Source: JAWPMV01 sp038527215
Lineage (GTDB): Bacteria > Bacteroidota > Bacteroidia > J057
NCBI GenBank assembly: GCA_038527215.1
Contig: JBCBGC010000012.1
Location: 1 to 64,000 of the forward strand
Direction: 5' to 3'
Length of the DNA: 64,000 nucleotides
This document shows, one piece after another, positions 26,519 through 33,601 of this stretch. The position numbers and the translations under genes were made by a program. The notes beneath the pieces were generated by a model. It saw only the letters and a list, made by a program, of their open reading frames with translations, did not search any database and was not told the DNA's origin. Every line of letters begins with the position of its first letter. Position 1 is the first letter of the stretch.

Positions 26519-26848
26519 ATGGATGCCATCAAAGAACTCACAGAGAAAATTCTTCACTTTCGGGACGAAAGGGATTGGGCCCAGTTTCACAATGGAAAAG
26601 ACCTGGCCCTGGGGCTGTCGGTGGAGGCAGCCGAGTTGAATGAATTATTTCTCTGGAAAAAAGCAGAAGAGGTAGATGAGGCTGCCCTCAAAGAAGAGTT
26701 GGCCGACGTCTGCTATTATGTCTTACTGATGGCCCATCACTATGGGCTGGACATTCCTACTATCATACAGGAAAAACTGGCCAAGAACGCGGCCAAATAT
26801 CCGGTAGAAAAGGCCAAAGGCAGCCGCAAAAAATACACCGAGCTTTAG
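26519..26848 (+). CDS. MazG-like nucleotide pyrophosphohydrolase
   Basis: 109 residues from ATG 26519. All-alpha MazG/dCTP pyrophosphatase-like fold: DWAQFHNGKDLALGLSVEAA followed by ELNELFLW (first metal site E-x-x-E) and LKEELADVCYYVLLMA (second metal site E-x-x-D). The wording is closest to the dCTPP1/RS21-C6 type, which hydrolyses non-canonical or excess dNTPs to monophosphates (house-cleaning). It overlaps none of its neighbours and is divergent from the thioredoxin-fold gene. The transcript may be almost leaderless, because a -7-like TATCTTTC lies at 26507-26514. Confidence 0.87.
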   Translation: MDAIKELTEKILHFRDERDWAQFHNGKDLALGLSVEAAELNELFLWKKAEEVDEAALKEELADVCYYVLLMAHHYGLDIPTIIQEKLAKNAAKYPVEKAKGSRKKYTEL

Positions 26849-26872
26849 ATGGTGCCCTTGCCGGGCATTATG

Positions 26873-26880
26873 TACCTTTG
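26873..26880 (+). promoter_or_regulatory. -7 promoter element for nuoH-nuoI
   Basis: TACCTTTG, a perfect match to TAnnTTTG. The only TTG close by (26858-26860) is 12 bases away, shorter than usual. Lies between the MazG-like gene and nuoH. Confidence 0.5.
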
Positions 26881-26896
26881 TTGAAAAGGCATTACG

Positions 26897-28027
26897 ATTA
26901 TTTCCTTTCTCTCCATATCGCCCGTCTTTGCCCTGCAGTTTGCGGGTACCTTGGGATTTATCCTGCTATATGCCTTGGCAGGGGTGTATGTGGAGCGAAA
27001 AATATCCGCTTTTATCCAGGATCGCCTGGGCCCCAATGAGACTGGTCCTTACGGATTGCTGCAAACCCTGGCCGATGTGCTAAAGCTGGTCATCAAAGAA
27101 CCTATTGTTCCCCAGGCTGCTCATAAGCTCCTATTCCTCATGGCCCCGGCCCTGATTTTCGTGGCGGTGTTTGCGGGCTTTGTGGTGGTGCCTTTTGCCC
27201 CGGATATCCTGGGTAGCAACATCAGCCTGGGCTTGTTATTCTTTTTGGGGGTGGTAGCCATTGACATCATCGGCTTGCTGATGGCAGGCTGGGCCGCCAA
27301 TAATAAATACGCCTTCCTGGGTTCTTCCCGTGCGGTAGCCCAAATCGTCTCCTATGAAATTCCCGCCACGACAGCCTTGCTGGTCGCCGTGCTGATGTAT
27401 GGCAGCCTGAACCTTCAGGAAATCGTGGCCAGTCAGGGCATTTATGCTGGGGAGGCGACCTACTTATTTGGGCTATGGGATGTCTCCCACCTGGGCGGCA
27501 TCCTGAGTTGGTCGGTGGTTCGCTATCCGCATTTGTTGCTGGCCTTTGTGGTTTACTTCATTGCCTCCCTGGCAGAGTGTAACCGAGCTCCTTTTGACAT
27601 TCCCGAAGCTGAATCAGAGCTGGTCTCCGGTTATCACGTGGAATACAGCGGCTTTAATTTTGCCCTGGTCATGCTGGCGGAATATGCCAAGATGTTGCTG
27701 GTCAGCCTGGTGGCCGTATGTGTGTTCTGGGGAGGTTGGAATACGCCCCTGCCCAATATTCCTTTGCCAGGGGATTTCGATTTGAACCTGGCTGCCTGGA
27801 CTTCGGGCGCACCGGGCACTGTAGCCGGGAACCTTTGGGGGGTCTTTTGGTTACTGATCAAAAGCCTCGCCCTGGTAGGCATTCAAATGTGGGTACGCTG
27901 GACTTATCCCCGCCTGCGGGTGGATCAACTGATGCACCTCTGCTGGAAAGTGTTGACCCCCATTGCCTTTGGCTTGTTTGTGATCAGTGGGATTTGGAAA
28001 TTGTGGGAAGTCTATGCCCACCTTTAA
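26897..28027 (+). CDS. nuoH: NADH-quinone oxidoreductase subunit H, non-ATG start
   Basis: About 376 residues if translation begins at the ATT codons 26897-26902. The frame has no ATG, GTG or TTG until TTG 26951, and that start would leave only 12 hydrophobic residues before the conserved ERK. NuoH needs a full first helix there, so a non-canonical start upstream is likely. Signature motifs: YVERKISAFIQDRLGPNETGP, KEPIVP, and RAPFDIPEAESELVSGYHVEY. NuoH forms the quinone-binding base of complex I in the cytoplasmic membrane and links the hydrophilic arm to the proton channels. It is followed by nuoI after 12 bases, but no other nuo gene is in the window. Confidence 0.9.
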   Translation: MISFLSISPVFALQFAGTLGFILLYALAGVYVERKISAFIQDRLGPNETGPYGLLQTLADVLKLVIKEPIVPQAAHKLLFLMAPALIFVAVFAGFVVVPFAPDILGSNISLGLLFFLGVVAIDIIGLLMAGWAANNKYAFLGSSRAVAQIVSYEIPATTALLVAVLMYGSLNLQEIVASQGIYAGEATYLFGLWDVSHLGGILSWSVVRYPHLLLAFVVYFIASLAECNRAPFDIPEAESELVSGYHVEYSGFNFALVMLAEYAKMLLVSLVAVCVFWGGWNTPLPNIPLPGDFDLNLAAWTSGAPGTVAGNLWGVFWLLIKSLALVGIQMWVRWTYPRLRVDQLMHLCWKVLTPIAFGLFVISGIWKLWEVYAHL

Positions 28028-28039
28028 GGATGGATTGAT

Positions 28040-28705
28040 ATGGGATACTGGAAAGATATTAGAAGAAGCGCCCAAACCCTCTGGACCGGGATCAAGGTCA
28101 CCTGGCCGCACCTGAAAAAAGGTGGGAAAAGAAGAGGGGCCATTAGCATAGAAAATCCCAGCTATTTTGAAGAGGCTGATAAAGCGGTAACCGTTCAATA
28201 TCCGCAGGAGAGTTTACCCGTTCCGGATGTGGGTCGTTATCGGCTGCACATGGAAGGGGAAGACTGCATCGTCTGCGATAAATGTGCCCGCATCTGTCCG
28301 GTGGATTGTATCACCATCGAGAGTTTTAAAGCGGTAGATGACCTGGGCTATACTTCGGATGGTTCGGTTAAAAGGCTGGAACTCCCCGTGTTCGATATAG
28401 ACATGGCGAAATGCTGTTACTGTGGGCTCTGCACCACGGTATGTCCCACCGAATGTCTGACCATGACCAAGGTGTATGACTACAGTGAATACGACCGGGA
28501 AAACTTCATTTACCATTTCGGGCTGCTCAGTCCGGAAGAGGAAGCGGTTAAACGAGAAAAGCTAGCGGCAACGAAAGCGGTAAAAACCGCGCCTGCTGCC
28601 CCCAAAAGCAGTGCTGGTCTCAGTGGTAAAAAGCCCTTGCCCAAGAAGCCCCTTCCGAAAAAACTGCCTTTGAAGAAAAAGCCGGAGCCTCCGAAGGAGG
28701 AGTAG
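28040..28705 (+). CDS. nuoI: NADH-quinone oxidoreductase subunit I
   Basis: 221 residues. Two [4Fe-4S] sites, CIVCDKCARICPVDC and CCYCGLCTTVCPTEC, carry electrons (N6a/N6b) to the quinone site in complex I. N-terminal amphipathic part (LWTGIKVTWPHL) as in NuoI. The last ~50 residues are a Lys/Pro/Ala-rich tail with KKPLPKKPLPKK, not part of the common core and possibly disordered. Directly after nuoH. The gene ends just before a hairpin array and an assembly gap, so the next nuo genes could only be outside the visible sequence; the sequence after the gap is an unrelated peptidase on the other strand. Confidence 0.93.
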   Translation: MGYWKDIRRSAQTLWTGIKVTWPHLKKGGKRRGAISIENPSYFEEADKAVTVQYPQESLPVPDVGRYRLHMEGEDCIVCDKCARICPVDCITIESFKAVDDLGYTSDGSVKRLELPVFDIDMAKCCYCGLCTTVCPTECLTMTKVYDYSEYDRENFIYHFGLLSPEEEAVKREKLAATKAVKTAPAAPKSSAGLSGKKPLPKKPLPKKLPLKKKPEPPKEE

Positions 28706-28725
28706 GATTCCGATGGTGTCGGTAG

Positions 28726-29010
28726 CAGCGGATTGCATCCGCTGAACAGGGGTTTCAGCTTCGCTGAGGACGAGGGTGGCTGTCTGCCACAAGATCCTTG
28801 ATAACCGGCTGATAGCCGGTTAGGAATGTTTTCCCGGCTGGAAGCNNNNNNNNNNNNNNNNNNNNNNNNNNNNNNNNNNNNNNNNNNNNNNNNNNNNNNN
28901 NNNNNNNNNNNNNNNNNNNNNNNNNNNNNNNNNNNNNNNNNNNNNTGTCTGCCACAAGATCCTTGATAACCGGCTGATAGCCGGTTAGGAATGTTTTCCC
29001 GGCTGGAAGC
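28726..29010. repeat. Array of short palindromes (REP-like) around the gap
   Basis: Consecutive hairpins: CAGCGGAT-TGC-ATCCGCTG (28726-28744, 8-bp arms), TCAGC-TTC-GCTGA (28755-28767), GTGGC-TGTCT-GCCAC (28776-28790) and TAACCGGCT-GAT-AGCCGGTTA (28802-28822, 9-bp arms). A fifth starts near 28833. The last 65 bases before the Ns (28781-28845) reappear exactly after them (28946-29010). Lies between convergent nuoI and the M61 peptidase; reminiscent of REP elements or multi-hairpin 3' ends. Confidence 0.65.
28846..28945. other. Assembly gap (100 N)
   Basis: Exactly 100 undetermined bases, the usual placeholder for a scaffold join of unknown size. The flanking sequences are identical over 65 bp, so the two contigs may simply overlap and the true gap could be zero or a tandem array. 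Confidence 0.98.
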
Positions 29011-29015
29011 CAGGG

Positions 29016-30830
29016 TTACGGGTTGGCGGGACTGAGCCAGTCCTGGCGTAGGCTTGCTTGCTGTTTCTTGGCTTTTTCTGACCGCTCGAGGGTCATCTTT
29101 TTAGGAATGGACCGTCCGGTGTAAGGCACCTGGATTTCTTTGACTTCGCTGAAGTTCGCCAGGACTTGCATGGTAATGGTCTGGCCTTTTTTCATGCCGT
29201 TGACCAGCGCATCAAAATCGACACTGGTGGCCTGAGCACCATTTACTTCCAGAATAATGTCGTCTGGTCCTAAGCCGGCTTCATAGGCATCACTGCCGGG
29301 ACTGACCCGACGAATCAACATGCCTTGATCCAGCTTTTCCATCCGACTCAGACCGATGCCTCGCTTGCCAGGCTGCTCGTTCTGGCTGACTACCAACTCC
29401 AGCCCCATGGGCCTGAGCAAACGCTTATAATCCATCGGCTTGGTCCCGTATACATAATCCTGGAAAAATTGCGCCCAGGAATCTCCACTCAATTTTTCTA
29501 ATGCCTTTTGGATACCATCTTCCGGAACCCCTTGACCAGCCTGATAATAGGTCTTGTAGAGGTGGCGGAATACATCATCCAAGGTTTTTTTACCATTGGT
29601 GCGCTGGCGGATCTCCATGTCCAGCCAGAAGCCCAAACGACTTCCCAGCGAATAATAAGAAGTCTGATGATTGGGATGCTGGTAGGGAGAAGTGGCCAGC
29701 CAGGAATTGAAGGAAGACTGGTCGGGCGAGACGATGCGCGCCGCATAGCTATTTTCCAGGCTGGTGAGCGTTCGGGCTACCACCTTGAAATACCAGGCTT
29801 CGTCCCGAATCCCGGCCCGGATCAGAGTCAGATTGGTATAATAGTCCGTTACCCCTTCGGTAAACCAGTGGAGGCCGGTATACTGAGGCTGGCCATAGTC
29901 ATAGGGCCAGAGGGCAGCCGGGCGGATACGTTTGACGTTCCAGGCATGCCAGAATTCGTGGCTGGTGATCCCACAAAGCCCGCTGATCACCTGCGGCTCG
30001 CTGGCCGTCACATTTTCCGGCAAGGCAAATGAGGCGGAATTGGTATGCTCCACGGCATGACGGATGCCCAGTGGCAAGAGTCGATAAATAAAGTGGTATT
30101 CCTCGAAAGGGTAGCTACCAAAGATAGCAGCCTGCTCCTGGCAGATGGCCTTCACATGCTTGACAATGGCTTGGTCTATTTTTTCGTCCCCTTTATACTT
30201 ACCATGAAAGTGCAGGTAAAAGGTGGTTCCTTCATCTTCGAATTCCAGCTGCTTCATTTCCGCGCCAAAGACGGTAGGAGAATCCGCAAACTCATGGTAA
30301 TCGGCTGCCTCAAACACATTAAAAGCGCTGCCTCGCTTTAGAGCGGTGGCAATTTTCCAATCCTGCGGTAAGGCGGGCACGGTCATCTGGACCGACTCAT
30401 TCATCCGGCCTTTCACATACATGAAAAGGTTGATGGGATTAAAGTAGGCTTGCCCAGGCGCATAATAGCTGGAACCCGCATCCCGGTTATTGGCAAAATA
30501 GCGATAAGTGATTTTCAACCGCTTATGATCCCCATTCTCCACCGACCATACACTTGGGGTGGTTTTTCGCCAGGAAACCGCTTCTCCTTTTTCATTCACT
30601 ACTTCCACATGAGAAACCGCCGCCGCATAGTCTTGCAGGATATAACGACCCGGGCGCCAGGTGGGAAGCATGAATTCGGTAAGCGCGCCAGATGAAGGCG
30701 CCACTTCGAGGCTTACGAGATAGGTGTGAGTATTGGGGGTGAGCCAATCTAAGGTATAGGTCAAATCAGCCGCCGAAATATTCATAAACATGGCCAGATT
30801 GAGCCCTAACAGGCATACCAGATTACGCAT
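29016..30830 (-). CDS. M61 glycyl aminopeptidase-like metalloprotease with PDZ domain
   Basis: 604 residues. Signal peptide (MRNLVCLLGLNLAMFMNISA). The N-terminal beta domain (TWRPGRYILQDYAAAV) and central thermolysin-like fold are typical of family M61. Zinc motif HEFWH at about 291-295 followed by AWNVKRIRP, and the third ligand Glu in WFTEGVTDYY near 325. A C-terminal PDZ domain (about 495-580: GIGLSRMEK, GSDAYEAGLGPDDIILEVNG). It should trim glycine- or alanine-starting peptides in the periplasm or outside. The ATG at 30830 is preceded by a -7-like box. Confidence 0.92.
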   Translation of the reverse strand: MRNLVCLLGLNLAMFMNISAADLTYTLDWLTPNTHTYLVSLEVAPSSGALTEFMLPTWRPGRYILQDYAAAVSHVEVVNEKGEAVSWRKTTPSVWSVENGDHKRLKITYRYFANNRDAGSSYYAPGQAYFNPINLFMYVKGRMNESVQMTVPALPQDWKIATALKRGSAFNVFEAADYHEFADSPTVFGAEMKQLEFEDEGTTFYLHFHGKYKGDEKIDQAIVKHVKAICQEQAAIFGSYPFEEYHFIYRLLPLGIRHAVEHTNSASFALPENVTASEPQVISGLCGITSHEFWHAWNVKRIRPAALWPYDYGQPQYTGLHWFTEGVTDYYTNLTLIRAGIRDEAWYFKVVARTLTSLENSYAARIVSPDQSSFNSWLATSPYQHPNHQTSYYSLGSRLGFWLDMEIRQRTNGKKTLDDVFRHLYKTYYQAGQGVPEDGIQKALEKLSGDSWAQFFQDYVYGTKPMDYKRLLRPMGLELVVSQNEQPGKRGIGLSRMEKLDQGMLIRRVSPGSDAYEAGLGPDDIILEVNGAQATSVDFDALVNGMKKGQTITMQVLANFSEVKEIQVPYTGRSIPKKMTLERSEKAKKQQASLRQDWLSPANP

Positions 30831-30856
30831 AGGGAAAGGTCTTAGGTATTTCAGCT

Positions 30857-30864
30857 TAAAGGTA
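30857..30864 (-). promoter_or_regulatory. Candidate -7 element for the M61 peptidase
   Basis: On the minus strand TACCTTTA, one mismatch from TAnnTTTG, 27 bases before the ATG at 30830. No strong -33 box. Confidence 0.35.
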
Positions 30865-30959
30865 CGTAATTTAATAGGAGATCATTTTTCAGCCTTTTGC
30901 TTTGCAGAGAAAAAGGCTGGTTTGAGCGATCAGCCTAATTTCCGCAATCTGGGCACCCC

Positions 30960-31538
30960 ATGAAAAAAATCCTTAAACGCATTTTCCTGTTTTTTTCGCT
31001 CTGGTTTTTCGTCCACCTCATCATTATCATGGTCGATGGCTATACCGAGCAGGATGTCACCGCAGAAATAGGGGTCATTCTGGGCTCGCAGGTATTGCCT
31101 TCCGGGGAAATGTCCGACCGGCTCAAAGCCCGGGTAGACCGGGGCTTGAACCTATACCGGGAAGGCAAGGTTAAAACTTTGCTGGTAAGTGGAGGAAGGG
31201 GCATAGAAGGCTACCAGGAACCTCTGGTCATGGCCAACTATCTGGAAGCACAAGGCGTACCAGCCTCGGCCATTTTGGTAGATACCTTTGGCATCAACAC
31301 CTACGCTACTGCCAAAGCCGCCCGGGAAATTTACCTTCAACGAGACCAGCAACCTGACTTTATCCTGGTCTCTCATTACTTTCATTTAAGTCGCTGCAAA
31401 TTGGCCTTTCGTTCCTTTGGCTTGCCAGTCCAAGGAACCGCTTATGCTCGCATAGGCTGGGAATGGCGGGAACCCTGGTCCTGGCTCCGAGAAGTATTAG
31501 GCTACTACACCTATTTGTGGAAAGATTATGAGCCCTAA
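30960..31538 (+). CDS. YdcF/SanA-like DUF218 membrane protein
   Basis: 192 residues, one N-terminal membrane anchor (IFLFFSLWFFVHLIIIMVD). DUF218 core: IGVILGSQVLPSG, RVDRGLNLYREGKVKTLLVSGG, and FILVSHYFHLSRCKLAF. SanA/ElyC-type proteins of this family affect envelope barrier function or lipid carrier recycling, but the biochemical activity is not well settled. Single gene, divergent from the M61 peptidase. ATG start at 30960. Confidence 0.88.
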   Translation: MKKILKRIFLFFSLWFFVHLIIIMVDGYTEQDVTAEIGVILGSQVLPSGEMSDRLKARVDRGLNLYREGKVKTLLVSGGRGIEGYQEPLVMANYLEAQGVPASAILVDTFGINTYATAKAAREIYLQRDQQPDFILVSHYFHLSRCKLAFRSFGLPVQGTAYARIGWEWREPWSWLREVLGYYTYLWKDYEP

Positions 31539-31655
31539 GCTGCCGCCAACGGGAAGTGGAGCCTCAAGCTACCGCCTTTACCGGGTTTGTTACGGTAGAT
31601 ACTGGTAGGATATCCGTAGCGCGACCGAACAGGGAGCATTATCGCCTATATCATG

Positions 31656-32528
31656 TTAAAGCCAGGCAATTCCTTTTTCGGAACCCAAAATTCCTGCTAT
31701 TCTTTCCGTCGTAAACTGATACAATTCGTGTTGAGTATCCCTTTCATTGAGGGTGGTATTTCCATTTATGCCTTTCCCTTTTGAATTTATCAGAACAAAG
31801 TGCTCTGCATCTGGATTTTCTCCTCTTAAAATGGATAGCGGAATCATTGCATATTCCTGAGGACTTTTTTGCCTATTCCTCAGGAGGAACCCAAATATTG
31901 GGCTGAGGATTTTGATAAATTTAGGGAACTGCCCATTTCTTCTAATGTCCGTGTCCACAATCCCAGGATTTAAGATGTTTACTTTGACCCCTAATGCTTT
32001 GAGTTTTTCTGCCATGGTCAAGCCATAGAAATCATTTGCTATCTGACCTATTCCGTGCCCTTTGAAGCTATTAGCCCGAGCGGGTAAGGGAAAATTATTC
32101 ATAAATCTCTTTGAGGGAGGGAAACCCGCTGCCGCAATGTGCATCATTCTTCCGGGCACAAATTTTGGGTCTTCACCCATCAACAACTGATTGATGAGAA
32201 ATCTTGAGTAATAGTTTAGGGCAATTGACATTTCTAATCCCTCCTCCGTATTTAGCCTTTTTACCCGCAGAATGTCAGCCGTGTGAATGATAACATCCAA
32301 GCTATCCAGGGTAGCTTTAATTTCGGTTACGAGGGCACGAATATTCTTCAGTAAAGAAACATCAGAAAGAAGGTAATGGCCATTCGTGGGATTGGCTTTC
32401 TTAAAAGCCTGAGCTTTTTCTTTGCTTCTGCCCACAATTAGAACTTTGTTGGACCTTACCAATTCATTGGCGAGTGCTCTACCAATACCGTCAGTACCGC
32501 CAATGATTAGGATGCTTTTATTGTTCAT
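31656..32528 (-). CDS. SDR-family protein with altered catalytic residues
   Basis: 290 residues. The Rossmann nucleotide-binding motif is present (ILIIGGTDGIGRALANEL) and the post-catalytic NILNPGIVDTDIRR fits SDRs. However, the Ser strand reads RMMHIAAAGF (Ser replaced by Ala). Where Y-x-x-x-K is expected, the alignment around FKGHGIGQIANDFYGLTMAEK offers no Tyr-x3-Lys. It may bind NAD(P) without usual reductase chemistry, or use another arrangement. It overlaps the DUF6069 gene by 11 bases and belongs to the TetR-controlled module. The region is AT-richer than its surroundings, which may point to transfer. Confidence 0.78.
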   Translation of the reverse strand: MNNKSILIIGGTDGIGRALANELVRSNKVLIVGRSKEKAQAFKKANPTNGHYLLSDVSLLKNIRALVTEIKATLDSLDVIIHTADILRVKRLNTEEGLEMSIALNYYSRFLINQLLMGEDPKFVPGRMMHIAAAGFPPSKRFMNNFPLPARANSFKGHGIGQIANDFYGLTMAEKLKALGVKVNILNPGIVDTDIRRNGQFPKFIKILSPIFGFLLRNRQKSPQEYAMIPLSILRGENPDAEHFVLINSKGKGINGNTTLNERDTQHELYQFTTERIAGILGSEKGIAWL

Positions 32529-32931
32529 TGCTTGATGCCTTGTTGGTTAAAAAATAAATGGTTGAGATGCCAACCACGATGTGCATTACATTGAGGCCTA
32601 ACGCCATTTGCATGGGGACAGCCTCTATGGTAAAGGGGGTAGCAAAGGAAAGCACGAGAATTATGCTGGCTAACATCCTGAAGATTATGATGCTTTTCTG
32701 AGGAAAAAGTCTGTCAAGAAGCCAACATATTATTGCGGCAGCCAGAATCGGAACAAAGGAGGCAAACAAGACTGGGAGCCAGGAAAGTGAGCGTCCGTCG
32801 GGCGTAACAGGAAGGCTAACATCTATGATACCTAGCCTAACGAATAGGAGGTAGAGGAGGAGGTTAATGGCAATGGAAACTAGCATGGCCTTTAAAGCTC
32901 GAACCATTAAAGAGGTGAATGATAGACGCAT
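32518..32931 (-). CDS. DUF6069-like four-helix membrane protein
   Basis: 137 residues, four membrane segments (AMLVSIAINLLLYLLFV, LPVLFASFVPILAAAIICWLL, IIFRMLASIILVLSFATPF and LNVMHIVVGISTIYFL). The HIVVG near the end is typical of DUF6069 proteins, often next to TetR regulators and SDR enzymes. Function unknown. The TetR-type operator abuts its ATG. Overlaps the SDR gene at its 3' end. Confidence 0.72.
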   Translation of the reverse strand: MRLSFTSLMVRALKAMLVSIAINLLLYLLFVRLGIIDVSLPVTPDGRSLSWLPVLFASFVPILAAAIICWLLDRLFPQKSIIIFRMLASIILVLSFATPFTIEAVPMQMALGLNVMHIVVGISTIYFLTNKASSNEQ

Positions 32932-32944
32932 ATAACAGTGTTAT
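32932..32944. promoter_or_regulatory. TetR-type operator O2 (before DUF6069 gene)
   Basis: Perfect inverted repeat ATAACA-G-TGTTAT, immediately upstream of the DUF6069 start codon. It is the reverse complement of the operator in front of the tetR gene. Occupancy could block both initiation and elongation. Confidence 0.7.
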
Positions 32945-32961
32945 TTTTGGGGTAAAAATTT

Positions 32962-33504
32962 TTATCGGATGCCGTTTATAAAATTTCTGACAAATTGTAT
33001 GGTTGTGGCCTCCATATCGAAATCTTTTTTATGCGGAAAGTCTTTAGTTATCTGGATAAATCCATAGAGCATGGCATAGAACTGTAAAAATGCAATCCTC
33101 GAATTTACCTGAGTGATTTGCTGAATCACTTCATAGATGATGTTGCCAACCTCTCTCTTCGTTTTAGCAGATTTTGACTTACAGGAATTGAACTTATAGT
33201 CAAACATAAGTTCATAATACATGGGGTGTTGCAAGGCGAATCGTATATGTACCAGGGCAATGCTTTCTAACATTTCTTCAGGCAGGTCGAACTGCTCCGT
33301 AGCCTTGGTGTAGGCTGTCCTTAGAATTGCAAATCCTCGTTGCTGAATCTTGAACAGGAGTTCCTCTTTACTCCCAAAATCTGAGTATATCTTTATCGTG
33401 CTATAACCAATTTCCTTTGAGATCCCTCTTACAGAAACCTTTTCCCAACCCACCTTCTGCGCTATTTCTAGGGTTGCCTGGAGGATGTCTTTAGCATCGT
33501 TCAT
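32962..33504 (-). CDS. TetR-family transcriptional regulator
   Basis: About 180 residues from ATG 33504 (MNDAKDIL); the ATG at 33516 is also in frame but overlaps the operator. The N-terminal helix-turn-helix is WEKVSVRGISKEIGYSTIKIYSDFGSKEELLFKI (shown here only as the family landmark), and the C-terminal part is a helical ligand-binding domain. It likely represses its own gene and the DUF6069-SDR pair downstream, because the same palindrome precedes both. Ligand unknown. Confidence 0.88.
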   Translation of the reverse strand: MNDAKDILQATLEIAQKVGWEKVSVRGISKEIGYSTIKIYSDFGSKEELLFKIQQRGFAILRTAYTKATEQFDLPEEMLESIALVHIRFALQHPMYYELMFDYKFNSCKSKSAKTKREVGNIIYEVIQQITQVNSRIAFLQFYAMLYGFIQITKDFPHKKDFDMEATTIQFVRNFINGIR

Positions 33505-33514
33505 CCCCACAAAC

Positions 33515-33527
33515 ATAACACTGTTAT
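33515..33527. promoter_or_regulatory. TetR-type operator O1 (before tetR)
   Basis: Perfect inverted repeat ATAACA-C-TGTTAT, 11 bases upstream of the preferred tetR start. Same half-sites as O2 at 32932-32944. Supports autoregulation. Confidence 0.7.
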
Positions 33528-33601
33528 ATCAAGTTCCAAAATTTTTTAATCATTGGCGCTACCTTTGGCGTCGATCTCTATTTGTAGAAAGATGATGAGG
33601 A

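Noticed and set aside
33560..33567. TACCTTTG on the plus strand between tetR and the histidine kinase
   Set aside because: It points into the antisense of the kinase and has no gene behind it; no -33 box.
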